NCBI GenBank assembly: GCA_029883965.1
Contig: JAOUIN010000025.1
Location: forward strand, 1-16,722
DNA from: Betaproteobacteria bacterium
GTDB taxonomy: Bacteria > Pseudomonadota > Gammaproteobacteria > Burkholderiales > SG8-41
Direction of reading: 5' to 3'
Length of the DNA: 16,722 nucleotides
How positions within the stretch are numbered: the stretch's first letter is position 1; the number at the start of each line of letters is the position of its first letter. Shown here piece by piece: positions 1 to 7,131 of this stretch. The notes under the pieces are model-generated. The model was given only the letters and a program-made list of their open reading frames with translations, made no database searches and was not told the origin of the DNA. The translations under genes were made by a program, and so were the position numbers.

Positions 1-324
1 ATTTTCCTGGTGCCCGGCATCGACGAGGCCTTGCGCGTGAACGGGACTGCAAGCCTGCGCACCGACGAAGCGTTCACGTCGCTGTGCGAGGTCAAGGGCC
101 GTTATCCCAAACTGGTCGTGCATGTGGTGGCAAAGCAGGTCTATCTGCATTGCGCGAAAGCGGTGATGCGGTCAGGGCTGTGGTCCGCTGCGGCGCAGGT
201 CGAGCGCAGCGTGCTGCCGACGATGAACCAGATGCTGCGCGAACAGACCGGGCAGACTGCACCCGCCGAATCACAGGAAGCCATGGTCGCGCGGCACAAG
301 ACGCAGCTCTATTCGACGACCTGA
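1..324 (+). CDS. Pyridoxamine 5'-phosphate oxidase-like (PPOX) FMN-binding protein, 3' end only
   Basis: The window opens inside this gene: the frame is open from base 1 (Ile-Phe-Leu-Val-Pro-Gly) and stops with TGA at 322-324, so about 107 C-terminal residues are visible and the start lies upstream. The pattern 'FLVPGIDEALRVNGTASL', followed by a 'LVVHV..VYLHCAKA..RSGLW' block, is what I know from the C-terminal half of the PPOX family of the MSMEG_1061 type. These are small split-barrel flavoproteins that usually bind FMN (sometimes F420) at a dimer interface. The conserved His-Cys-Ala-Lys-Ala...Ser-Gly-Leu-Trp segment is typical. The substrate cannot be inferred; most members of this subfamily are uncharacterised. 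It converges on the tRNA-Leu gene. The GTG at 10 is only an internal codon. Confidence 0.75.
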   Translation: MFLVPGIDEALRVNGTASLRTDEAFTSLCEVKGRYPKLVVHVVAKQVYLHCAKAVMRSGLWSAAAQVERSVLPTMNQMLREQTGQTAPAESQEAMVARHKTQLYSTT

Positions 325-350
325 GGTCGGGGATGACAGCGCGCTGAAAG

Positions 351-437
351 TGGTGCCGGGAGCCGGAATCGAACCGGCACGCTGTTGCCAGCGCGGGATT
401 TTGAGTCCCGTGCGTCTACCAATTCCGCCATCCCGGC
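351..437 (-). tRNA. tRNA-Leu (anticodon CAA)
   Basis: The reverse complement folds as a class II tRNA of 87 nt including an encoded 3' CCA (351-353). The 7-bp acceptor stem is GCCGGGA (437-431) with TCCCGGC (361-355). The D-arm contains AATTGGTAGACGC. The anticodon stem CGGGA/TCCCG closes the loop CTCAAAA, giving anticodon CAA at 403-401, which reads UUG. A long variable arm (GCTGGCAACAGC) and the T-arm GTTCGATTC follow. The long variable arm and the anticodon both indicate leucine. It lies back to back with queA. Confidence 0.96.
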
Positions 438-448
438 ACGGGAGGCGG

Positions 449-478
449 ATTATCCCCTGAATCTTCGGTGCACGGCAA
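449..478 (-). promoter_or_regulatory. Predicted sigma-70 promoter of tRNA-Leu
   Basis: On the minus strand TTGCCG (478-473, 4/6 to the -35 consensus) is followed after 18 bp by GATAAT (454-449, 5/6 to the -10 consensus). Initiation would fall about 5 nt before the mature tRNA 5' end at 437, consistent with a short tRNA leader. Predicted from sequence only. Confidence 0.5.
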
Positions 479-487
479 CCGAGCCCT

Positions 488-493
488 TATAAT
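488..493 (+). promoter_or_regulatory. Consensus -10 box immediately before queA
   Basis: A perfect TATAAT ends 7 nt before the queA ATG at 501. Transcription would begin at or within a base or two of the start codon. The matching -35 region (around 464-470) is weak. No Shine-Dalgarno sequence is visible between the box and the ATG, as expected for a leaderless transcript. Confidence 0.5.
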
Positions 494-500
494 CCGCGCG

Positions 501-1529
501 ATGCTACTGGACGATTTTGATTACCACCTGCCCGACGAACTTATCGCGCAGGCGCCTGCAGCGCAGCGCAGCGCGAGCCGCCTGCTGCATCTCGATGGCG
601 TGACGGGCGCGCTGCAGGATCGCCGTTTTGCCGATGTGCTCGAACTGCTGCAGCCCGGCGACCTGCTGGTGCTTAACGATACGCGCGTGATCAAGGCGCG
701 CCTCACCGGGCGCAAGGCGACCGGCGGCCAGATCGAGGTGCTGATCGAACGCGTGCTCGACCGGCACGAGGCACTGGCGCAGATCCGTGCGAGCCATGCG
801 CCGAAGGCGGGCGCGATGCTGCTGCTCGGTGAGGCAATCAAGGCGGAGGTGCTCGGGCGCGAAGATGATCTTTACCGGTTGCGTTTTGGCGGAGGCGACG
901 GCGTGCACGCCTTGCTCGAACGCCATGGCAGCGTACCGCTGCCGCCGTACATCACGCATGACCCGGACGCCGGCGATGAAACGCGTTACCAGACGGTGTA
1001 TGCGAAGACGCCGGGTGCGGTGGCTGCGCCGACCGCCGGCCTGCATTTCGATGCGGCGCTGCTGGATGCGCTGCGCGCACGCGGTGTGGGTGTGGCTTAT
1101 CTGACGCTGCACGTGGGGGCGGGAACCTTTCAGCCGGTGCGCACGCAGAATCTGGCCGAACACCGCATGCACGGCGAGTGGTACAGCCTGCCGCAGGAAA
1201 CCGTGGACGCCTTGCGCGCCACCCGTGCCGCGGGGGGACGCGTCGTCGCCGCCGGCACCACCAGCCTGCGCGCGCTGGAAGCGGCGGCGGCAGAAGGCGA
1301 TCCGGTCGCCGGTGACGCAGAGACGGCGTTGTTCATCCTGCCCGGTTATCGCTTCCGCGTGGTCGATCGCCTGATCACCAATTTTCATCTGCCGAAGTCG
1401 ACGCTGCTGATGCTGGTCTCGGCCTTCGGCGGCGTGGATAACATCCGCGCCGCGTATCGTCATGCGATTGCGCAGCGTTACCGCTTTTTCAGCTATGGTG
1501 ACGCCATGCTGATCGAGCGCGGGTCCTGA
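501..1529 (+). CDS. queA: S-adenosylmethionine:tRNA ribosyltransferase-isomerase QueA
   Basis: QueA transfers and isomerises the ribosyl moiety of S-adenosylmethionine onto preQ1-modified tRNA to give epoxyqueuosine, the penultimate step of queuosine biosynthesis in the cytoplasm. The 342-residue product matches the usual family length. It opens with 'MLLDDFDYHLPDELIAQ' and contains 'LLVLNDTRVIKARL' (about 65-78), 'YAKTPGAVAAPTAGLHF' (about 173-189), 'HMHGEWY' and a C-terminal 'TNFHLPKSTLLMLVSAFGG', all hallmarks of QueA. I chose ATG 501 because the homologous N-terminus begins there; the in-frame GTG at 468 adds 11 residues unlike the family and lies upstream of the TATAAT box. tgt follows after 5 bp, so the two should be co-transcribed. 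The enzyme acts on the product of Tgt, which is interrupted here. Confidence 0.96.
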   Translation: MLLDDFDYHLPDELIAQAPAAQRSASRLLHLDGVTGALQDRRFADVLELLQPGDLLVLNDTRVIKARLTGRKATGGQIEVLIERVLDRHEALAQIRASHAPKAGAMLLLGEAIKAEVLGREDDLYRLRFGGGDGVHALLERHGSVPLPPYITHDPDAGDETRYQTVYAKTPGAVAAPTAGLHFDAALLDALRARGVGVAYLTLHVGAGTFQPVRTQNLAEHRMHGEWYSLPQETVDALRATRAAGGRVVAAGTTSLRALEAAAAEGDPVAGDAETALFILPGYRFRVVDRLITNFHLPKSTLLMLVSAFGGVDNIRAAYRHAIAQRYRFFSYGDAMLIERGS

Positions 1530-1534
1530 ACGTC

Positions 1535-2638
1535 ATGCAATTCAAAGTCACTGCGACCGATGGCGCAGCGCGCTGCGGCGTGCTCGAGACTGCGCACGGG
1601 ACGATCGATACGCCGGTATTCATGCCGGTGGGCACCTACGGCGCAGTCAAGGTCATGCGTCGGGAGTAATTGCGCGGCCTCGGCGCGCAGATCGTGCTCG
1701 GCAATACATTTCACCTGTGGCTGCGGCCGGGGCTGGAAGTCATTGCGGCGCACGGCGGCCTGCATCGTTTCATGGGCTGGGACGGACCGATACTGACGGA
1801 TTCCGGCGGCTTTCAGGTATTCAGCCTGGGGGAGCTGCGCAAAATCAGCGAGGAGGGCGTGAAATTCCAGTCGCCGGTCAATGGCGATGCCTGTTTTCTG
1901 ACGCCGGAAGAATCGATGCGTATCCAGCGCGTGCTCAATTCCGACATCGTGATGGCGTTTGATGAATGCACGCCCTATCCGGCGACGCTCGAGCAGGCAC
2001 GGGAATCGATGCAGTTGTCGATGCGCTGGGCCGCCCGCAGCAAAGCCGCGCATGCGGACAATCCCAACGCGCTGTTCGGCATCGTGCAGGGCGGCATGCA
2101 CGAGCGCCTGCGCGACGAATCGCTGGCGGCGCTGACGCAGATCGGCTTCGACGGTTATGCCATCGGCGGCCTGTCGGTGGGTGAACCCAAGGCCGACATG
2201 CTGCGCATCCTGCGCCATACGGCGCCGCAACTGCCGGCCGACCGGCCGCGCTACCTGATGGGTGTTGGTACGCCGGCCGACATCGTGGCCGCAGTCAGTG
2301 CCGGCATCGACATGTTCGACTGTGTGCTGCCGACCCGAAATGCCCGCAACGGCTGGCTGTATACGCGCCATGGCGTGATCAAGCTGCGCAATGCGCGTTA
2401 TCGCGATGATCTGGCGCCGCTCGATGCCGATTGCGGCTGTTATACCTGCCGCAATTTCACCCGCGCCTACCTGCACCACCTGCAGCGGGTGAACGAAATG
2501 CTCGGCGCACAGCTCAATACCCTGCATAACCTGCACTACTACCAGGAATTGATGCGCGACCTGCGGTCGGCCATTGTCGCCGGGCGGCTGGCGGACATTG
2601 CCGCAGAAATGGGCAAAATGGATGGCGAGTCATGTTAA
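1535..2638 (+). pseudogene. tgt: Queuine/preQ1 tRNA-ribosyltransferase Tgt, interrupted by in-frame TAA at codon 45
   Basis: Tgt swaps guanine-34 of GUN-anticodon tRNAs for preQ1. Homology runs in one frame from ATG 1535 ('MQFKVTATDGAARCGVLETA', 'TPVFMPVGTYGAVKVM') to TAA 2636, 367 residues if codon 45 is read through, close to the usual length. Codon 45 (1667-1669) is TAA, where relatives have Glu or Asp in a 'PEEL'-like segment; a single G-to-T change of GAA explains it. Downstream everything is intact: 'TDSGGFQVFSLGEL' with Asp89, 'FDECTPYPA', 'GGLSVGEP', 'GIDMFDCVLPTRNARNG' with the nucleophile near Asp262, and zinc ligands near Cys300, Cys302, Cys305 and His331. A TTG directly after the stop (1670) could start a 322-residue protein, but this would lack the N-terminal sheet and first barrel strand. 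The alternatives are a recent nonsense mutation, a sequencing error, or readthrough. If the TAA is an error, this is an ordinary tgt. Confidence 0.85.
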
Positions 2639-2641
2639 AAT
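2633..2641 (+). promoter_or_regulatory. Possible extended -10 promoter for yajC-secDF
   Basis: TGTTAAAAT spans the last codons of tgt and reads as an extended -10 element (TGn followed by TAAAAT, 5/6 to consensus). No good -35 is visible. It would give yajC-secD-secF a promoter independent of queA-tgt, which would matter if the tgt stop is polar. Weak prediction. Confidence 0.25.
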
Positions 2642-2702
2642 CCGCGGCTTTGGGCGTGTCCGCATCGCGTCGGGCAGCCATTCCCGGTAACGGAGGTCAA
2701 TC

Positions 2703-3038
2703 TTGTCAGTCAGCATGTTAATCAGCCCGGCATGGGCGCAGGGTTCAGGGGCACAGGGCGGCGGCATCGAGAGCATACTGCTCATCCTGGCGATGTTCGC
2801 GGTGCTTTACTTCCTGATGATCCGTCCGCAGATGAAGCGCGCCAAAGAGCACAAGGCGTTGATCGACGGTCTGCAAAAGGGCGATGAAGTGGTGACTGCT
2901 GCCGGCATCCTCGGGCGCATCACCAAGGTGGACGAACAGCACGTCACCGTCGTCATCGCAGAGAATGTCGAAGTGCAGATGCAGCGCCAGGCGATCCAGA
3001 TCGTGCTGCCCAAGGGCACCATCAAGACCATACAGTGA
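2703..3038 (+). CDS. yajC: Preprotein translocase accessory subunit YajC
   Basis: YajC is a small single-pass inner-membrane protein that associates with SecD-SecF and the SecYEG channel. The 111-residue product has an N-terminal 'ISPAWAQ' segment, a glycine-rich stretch, one membrane helix at about 24-40 ('ILLILAMFAVLYFLMI'), the conserved 'RPQMKRAKEHKALIDGLQKGDEVVT' block (about 41-65) with its basic cytoplasmic patch, and 'GILGRITKVD'. I chose the TTG at 2703 because GGAGG at 2692-2696 sits 6 nt upstream; the in-frame ATG at 2715 would be 18 nt away. It lies between tgt and secD, the classical order. Confidence 0.95.
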   Translation: MSVSMLISPAWAQGSGAQGGGIESILLILAMFAVLYFLMIRPQMKRAKEHKALIDGLQKGDEVVTAAGILGRITKVDEQHVTVVIAENVEVQMQRQAIQIVLPKGTIKTIQ

Positions 3039-3115
3039 CATGCCCGTCTGAGGGATCGTACTCCGGTACGGCCCCGGCATAGTCTGTTCCACGTTGCCCA
3101 TTTCATGCGCCTAGA

Positions 3116-4942
3116 ATGAACCGCTATCCGCTCTGGAAGTACCTGTTGATTGCCGCAGCCCTGGTGACCGGGCTGATTTACACGCTGCCCAATTTTTTCG
3201 GTGAAGTTCCGGCGGTGCAGGTGTCACCCTTGCGCAGCAACCTCAAGGCCGATACGGCATTGATGTCGCGCATCGAGGAGACACTGAAGAAGGCCGGGCT
3301 GGCCGCCGAGGGCGTTGCGCTCGAGGGCACCAGCGTCAAGGCGCGGCTTACCACCACCGACGACCAGTTGAAGGCCAAGGATGCCCTGCAAAGTGCGCTA
3401 GGGGACGACTACGTGGTGGCGCTGAATCTGCTGTCGCGCAGCCCGCAATGGCTGACTTCGATCGGTGCGCTGCCGATGTATCTCGGCCTGGATCTTCGCG
3501 GTGGCGTGCATTTTCTGATGCAGGTTGACATGAAGTCGGCGCTGACCAAGAGGATAGAAGCCTTCACCAATGACATCCGCGGCATGTTGCGGGAGCAACG
3601 GCTGCAGTATTCCGGAATCTCGCGCGAGGGCCAGTCGCTTACGGTGAAGTTCCGTGACGTCGCGATACGTGACAAGGCGCTGGCGCGCATCGCCAAGGAC
3701 ATGCCGGACCTGGAACTGCGCACCGAGAACGAGGCCGGCGAATTCATCATCCGCGGCAGTCTGAAAACCGAGGCGCAGCGTCGCACCCAGGAATACGCAC
3801 TGCAGCAGAACATCACGACGTTGCGCAACCGCGTCAACGAACTGGGCGTCGCCGAGCCGATCATCCAGCAGCAGGGCCTCGACCGCGTGGTGGTGCAGTT
3901 GCCCGGCGTGCAGGACACGGCCAAGGCCAAGGACATCCTCGGCCGCACCGCGACGCTGGAAGTGCGCATGGTTGATGAGAGCCTGGATCCCGTGGCGCTG
4001 TCCCAGGTGAAGACCGGGCAGGCGCCGTTCGGCTCCGAGCTGTACTACGAGCGCAACGGCCAGCCGGTGCTGGTCAAGAAGCAGGTCGTGCTGACGGGTG
4101 AGCGCATCAATGATGCCCAGCCCGGCTTTGACGGCCAGACCGGTGAGCCTGCGGTGCATATTTCGCTGGATGGCGCCGGCGCACGGATATTCCAGCAGGT
4201 GACCCGCGAGAATGTCGGCAAACGCATGGCCATACTGCTGTTTGAGCGGGGCAAGGGCGAGGTGGTCACCGCGCCGGTGATCCGCACCGAAATCGGCGGC
4301 GGACGGGTACAGATCAGCGGCCGCATGACGACACAGGAAGCCAGCGACGTTTCGCTGCTGCTGCGTGCCGGCGCGCTCGCGGCACCGATGGAGATCGTCG
4401 AGGAACGCACAGTGGGTCCCTCGCTCGGCGCCGACAACATCCGCATCGGATTCAATTCCGCGCTGTACGGCTTCAGCGCGATCATGGTGTTCATGATCAT
4501 CTACTACGGGCTGATCGGCGTATTTTCGGTGGTCGCGCTCGCGGCCAACGTGCTGTTCCTGGTCGCGCTGCTGTCGATGCTGCAGGCGACCCTGACCCTG
4601 CCGGGCATGGCGGGCATTGCGCTCACGATCGGCATGGCCATCGACGCCAACGTGCTGATCAACGAACGCATCCGCGAGGAACTGCGCAACGGCAACACGC
4701 CGCATGCGGCGATTTATGCCGGTTATGACCGCGCCTGGGGCACGATTCTCGATTCGAACATCACCACCCTGATTGCCGGTCTTGCGCTGTTCGCATTCGG
4801 TTCCGGACCGGTCAAGGGTTTTGCGGTGGTGCTGTGCCTGGGCATCCTGACCTCGATCTTCAGCGCGGTCATGGTGTCACGCAGCATGACCAATCTTTAC
4901 TACGGCAACCGGCGCAAGCTCGAGCGCATCAGCATCGGCTAA
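3116..4942 (+). CDS. secD: Protein translocase subunit SecD
   Basis: SecD partners SecF in the inner membrane and uses the proton motive force to complete Sec-dependent export and pull substrates into the periplasm; the pair belongs to the RND superfamily. The 608-residue length is typical for proteobacteria. The first membrane helix is at about 8-25, followed by the conserved 'LGLDLRGGVHFLMQVD' (about 123-138) and a large periplasmic domain containing 'LRNRVNELGVAEPIIQQQG'. A C-terminal block of five predicted helices starts around residue 440 and carries 'IGMAIDANVLINERIREEL' (about 505-523), including the conserved Asp in the membrane. The C-terminus is short and basic. The start ATG 3116 fits family N-termini, although its ribosome binding site is weak. 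secF follows after 18 bp. Confidence 0.96.
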   Translation: MNRYPLWKYLLIAAALVTGLIYTLPNFFGEVPAVQVSPLRSNLKADTALMSRIEETLKKAGLAAEGVALEGTSVKARLTTTDDQLKAKDALQSALGDDYVVALNLLSRSPQWLTSIGALPMYLGLDLRGGVHFLMQVDMKSALTKRIEAFTNDIRGMLREQRLQYSGISREGQSLTVKFRDVAIRDKALARIAKDMPDLELRTENEAGEFIIRGSLKTEAQRRTQEYALQQNITTLRNRVNELGVAEPIIQQQGLDRVVVQLPGVQDTAKAKDILGRTATLEVRMVDESLDPVALSQVKTGQAPFGSELYYERNGQPVLVKKQVVLTGERINDAQPGFDGQTGEPAVHISLDGAGARIFQQVTRENVGKRMAILLFERGKGEVVTAPVIRTEIGGGRVQISGRMTTQEASDVSLLLRAGALAAPMEIVEERTVGPSLGADNIRIGFNSALYGFSAIMVFMIIYYGLIGVFSVVALAANVLFLVALLSMLQATLTLPGMAGIALTIGMAIDANVLINERIREELRNGNTPHAAIYAGYDRAWGTILDSNITTLIAGLALFAFGSGPVKGFAVVLCLGILTSIFSAVMVSRSMTNLYYGNRRKLERISIG

Positions 4943-4960
4943 CGGGAACGGCAGACAGTC

Positions 4961-5905
4961 ATGGAATTCTTCAGGATCAAAAAAGACATCCCGTTCATGC
5001 GCTATGCGCGCCTGTTCAACGTGATTTCGCTGATCACGTTCCTGATCGCCGTGGGTTCGCTCGCGACCAAGGGGCTGAATTTCGGCGTCGACTTCACCGG
5101 CGGTACGGTGATGGAAGTCTCGTACGAGCAGCCGCCGCAGCTCGACCACATCCGCGAGGCCATGGCCAAGCTCGGGTTTACCGAGGCTTCGGTGCAGAAT
5201 TTCGGTTCTACGCGGGATGTGCTGATCCGCCTGCCGGTCAAGGAAGGCCTGACCAGTGCGCAGCTGTCCGACAAGGCGTTTGCAGAACTGCGCAAGGATG
5301 GTTCAAAGCTGGAAATGCGCCGTGTCGAATTCGTCGGTCCGCAGGTCGGCAAGGAGCTGTTCGAAAGCGGTGCGCTGGCACTGCTGTTCGTATGTATCGG
5401 CATCGTTGCCTATCTGGCCCTGCGTTTCGAATGGAAATTCGGTCTCGCGGCGATCATTGCCAACCTGCATGACGTGATCATCATTGTCGGCGTGTTTTCG
5501 ATTTTTCAGTGGGAGTTCTCGCTGCCGGTACTGGCCGCCGTACTGGCGATTCTGGGTTATTCGGTCAACGAGTCCGTGGTCGTGTTTGACCGGGTGCGCG
5601 AATGTTTCCGCAGCCGGCAGTACCGCAATTCATCGGTGCCGGACGTGCTCAACGCGGCGATCACCCAGACCATGTCGCGCACCATCATCACCCACGGATC
5701 GACGCAGATGATGGTGCTGGCCATGCTGCTGTTCGGCGGCGAAACGCTGTTCTACTTCGCGCTGGCGCTGACCATCGGCATCTGTTTTGGCATCTATTCC
5801 TCCGTGCTGGTGGCGGCGCCCATCGTGATGTACCTGGGCGTGTCGCGCAAGGACCTGATCAAGATCGAGCAGAAGCCGGAGAACGAATCCGGCGCCGTCG
5901 TCTGA
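4961..5905 (+). CDS. secF: Protein translocase subunit SecF
   Basis: SecF forms the second half of the SecDF proton-driven export motor. The 314-residue product has an N-terminal cytoplasmic start ('MEFFRIKKDIPFM'), a first membrane helix at about 19-36, the hallmark 'FGVDFTGGTVMEV' (about 41-53), a small periplasmic domain, and five C-terminal helices. These include 'GYSVNESVVVFDRVRE' (about 199-214) and 'TMSRTIITHGSTQMMVLAML'. The motifs are intact, and it lies 18 bp after secD and 13 bp before the next gene. Confidence 0.96.
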   Translation: MEFFRIKKDIPFMRYARLFNVISLITFLIAVGSLATKGLNFGVDFTGGTVMEVSYEQPPQLDHIREAMAKLGFTEASVQNFGSTRDVLIRLPVKEGLTSAQLSDKAFAELRKDGSKLEMRRVEFVGPQVGKELFESGALALLFVCIGIVAYLALRFEWKFGLAAIIANLHDVIIIVGVFSIFQWEFSLPVLAAVLAILGYSVNESVVVFDRVRECFRSRQYRNSSVPDVLNAAITQTMSRTIITHGSTQMMVLAMLLFGGETLFYFALALTIGICFGIYSSVLVAAPIVMYLGVSRKDLIKIEQKPENESGAVV

Positions 5906-5918
5906 GGCTGACCGCCGC

Positions 5919-6560
5919 GTGGAACTGCTGACCACGCTGTTCGATATCGCGCTGCACCTGGATCGCCACCTGCAGGTGCTGGTGGCAAACTACGGCGCCT
6001 GGGTCTACCTGATCCTGTTCCTGATCATTTTCTGTGAAACCGGGCTGGTGGTGACCCCGTTCCTGCCCGGCGATTCGCTGCTGTTTGTCGCCGGCACCGT
6101 GGCTGCGGCCGGCGGCATGAACATCCATCTGCTGGTTGTGTTGCTGATCATCGCGGCGATTCTGGGCGATGCGGTGAATTACGGTGTCGGCCATTACATC
6201 GGACCGCGGGTGTTCAAATCGAAGGAGTCGCGCTGGCTCAACCCGCGCCATCTCGAGCGCGCACATGCGTTCTACGAGCACCATGGCGGCAAGACCATCA
6301 TCATCGCGCGCTTCGTGCCGATCATCCGCACCTATGCGCCGTTCGTGGCCGGGGCGGCGAGCATGTCTTATCCGAAGTTCGCGCTGTACAACATCACCGG
6401 CGCCGTGCTGTGGGTGGTGTCGCTGGGCTATGCCGGTTATTTCTTCGGCAATATTCCGGTGATCAAAAACAATCTGACGGTAGTGATCATCATCATCATC
6501 ATCCTGTCGATCATGCCCGGCGTGTTTGAATACCTGCGACATCGCCGCCGCAATTCCTGA
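5919..6560 (+). CDS. DedA-family (SNARE-associated/VTT domain) inner-membrane protein
   Basis: The 213-residue protein carries the DedA signatures 'ETGLVVTPFLPGDSLLFVAG' (about 40-59), 'GDAVNYGVGHYIG', and 'IARFVPIIRTYAPFVAGAA' with the conserved Arg and Pro residues in the re-entrant region. Several hydrophobic segments follow, ending in a very Ile-rich helix at about 186-200. DedA proteins support membrane homeostasis, proton motive force and drug tolerance, and some have been shown to recycle undecaprenyl phosphate or flip phospholipids; which applies here cannot be read from sequence. Start GTG 5919 follows a TGAGG at 5903-5907 that overlaps the secF stop, so it is likely co-transcribed with secF. 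Length and motifs resemble Escherichia coli DedA/YqjA. Confidence 0.92.
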   Translation: MELLTTLFDIALHLDRHLQVLVANYGAWVYLILFLIIFCETGLVVTPFLPGDSLLFVAGTVAAAGGMNIHLLVVLLIIAAILGDAVNYGVGHYIGPRVFKSKESRWLNPRHLERAHAFYEHHGGKTIIIARFVPIIRTYAPFVAGAASMSYPKFALYNITGAVLWVVSLGYAGYFFGNIPVIKNNLTVVIIIIIILSIMPGVFEYLRHRRRNS

Positions 6561-6563
6561 GGC

Positions 6564-7091
6564 ATGAATCTCTACCTGCGCCTGCTGTGGCTGCTGTGGC
6601 GGTTGCACAGCGTCGCGCGGCGCGATCTGTTCGAAGAGTCCCGCGTGCCGTTTCGGGTACTGCCCACCGACTGCGACTTGAACCTGCACATGAACAACGG
6701 CCGTTACCTGTCGTTCATGGACCTCGGCCGCCTGCATCTGACGGTACAGGCCGGACTCTGGCCGCATGTGCGGCGCAACCGCTGGATGCCCGTAATGGCT
6801 GCTGCGGAAATCACCTACATCCGTTCCTTGAAACCGTTTGACCGCTTTGAACTGGTGACCCGTATCGTTACCTGGGACGACAAGTATGCGTATATGGAGC
6901 AGACGTTCGAGCGCGACGGCGAGTGTTGTGCGCACGCGTACGTGAAGGGTTTGTTTCTGGGGCGCGACGGACGGGTGTCCAGTGCGGACGTGGCGCGGGC
7001 GATTGGTTATGACGCTGCGCCACCGCCGCTGCCGGACGTGCTGCAGCACTGGGCAGCACTGACGGTCAGCAAGCGGGATAACTTTAAATAA
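6564..7091 (+). CDS. Hot-dog fold thioesterase (4HBT/THEM6-like)
   Basis: A 175-residue protein beginning 3 bp after the DedA gene. The segment 'VLPTDCDLNLHMNNGRYLSFMDLGR' (about 31-55) resembles the hot-dog thioesterase signature, with the Asp and the His-Met-Asn-Asn turn that precedes the long helix. The following 'MAAAEITYIRSLKPFDRFELVTRI' fits the strand region. It most resembles the THEM6-like/4HBT_2 group, which are likely acyl-CoA thioesterases, although the substrate is unknown. An N-terminal hydrophobic stretch, 'LYLRLLWLLWRL', may tether it to the membrane. The spacing suggests it is the last gene of the run that starts at queA. Confidence 0.8.
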   Translation: MNLYLRLLWLLWRLHSVARRDLFEESRVPFRVLPTDCDLNLHMNNGRYLSFMDLGRLHLTVQAGLWPHVRRNRWMPVMAAAEITYIRSLKPFDRFELVTRIVTWDDKYAYMEQTFERDGECCAHAYVKGLFLGRDGRVSSADVARAIGYDAAPPPLPDVLQHWAALTVSKRDNFK

Positions 7092-7131
7092 TTAATAAAA
7101 ACAACAGGTTACGTGAATACCGCGGGGCAAA

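Noticed and set aside
337..346. Palindrome CAGCGCGCTG downstream of tRNA-Leu as a terminator
   Set aside because: It is self-complementary with no loop and no following T-run on the minus strand, so I do not call an intrinsic terminator.
468..500. GTG at 468 as the queA start
   Set aside because: It adds residues absent from QueA proteins and would place the TATAAT box inside the coding region.
3057..3070. Small hairpin CGTAC-TCCG-GTACG between yajC and secD
   Set aside because: Only 5 bp with no T-run. It may be chance or a minor mRNA feature; not enough to call.
3398..4705. Long minus-strand open frame (435 codons) opposite secD, and similar long frames opposite queA, tgt, the DedA/thioesterase pair (5859-7049) and the EamA gene
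   Set aside because: Their products are His/Arg/Gln-rich with no recognisable domain, and each lies opposite a clearly conserved gene. Such antisense frames are expected in GC-rich DNA.
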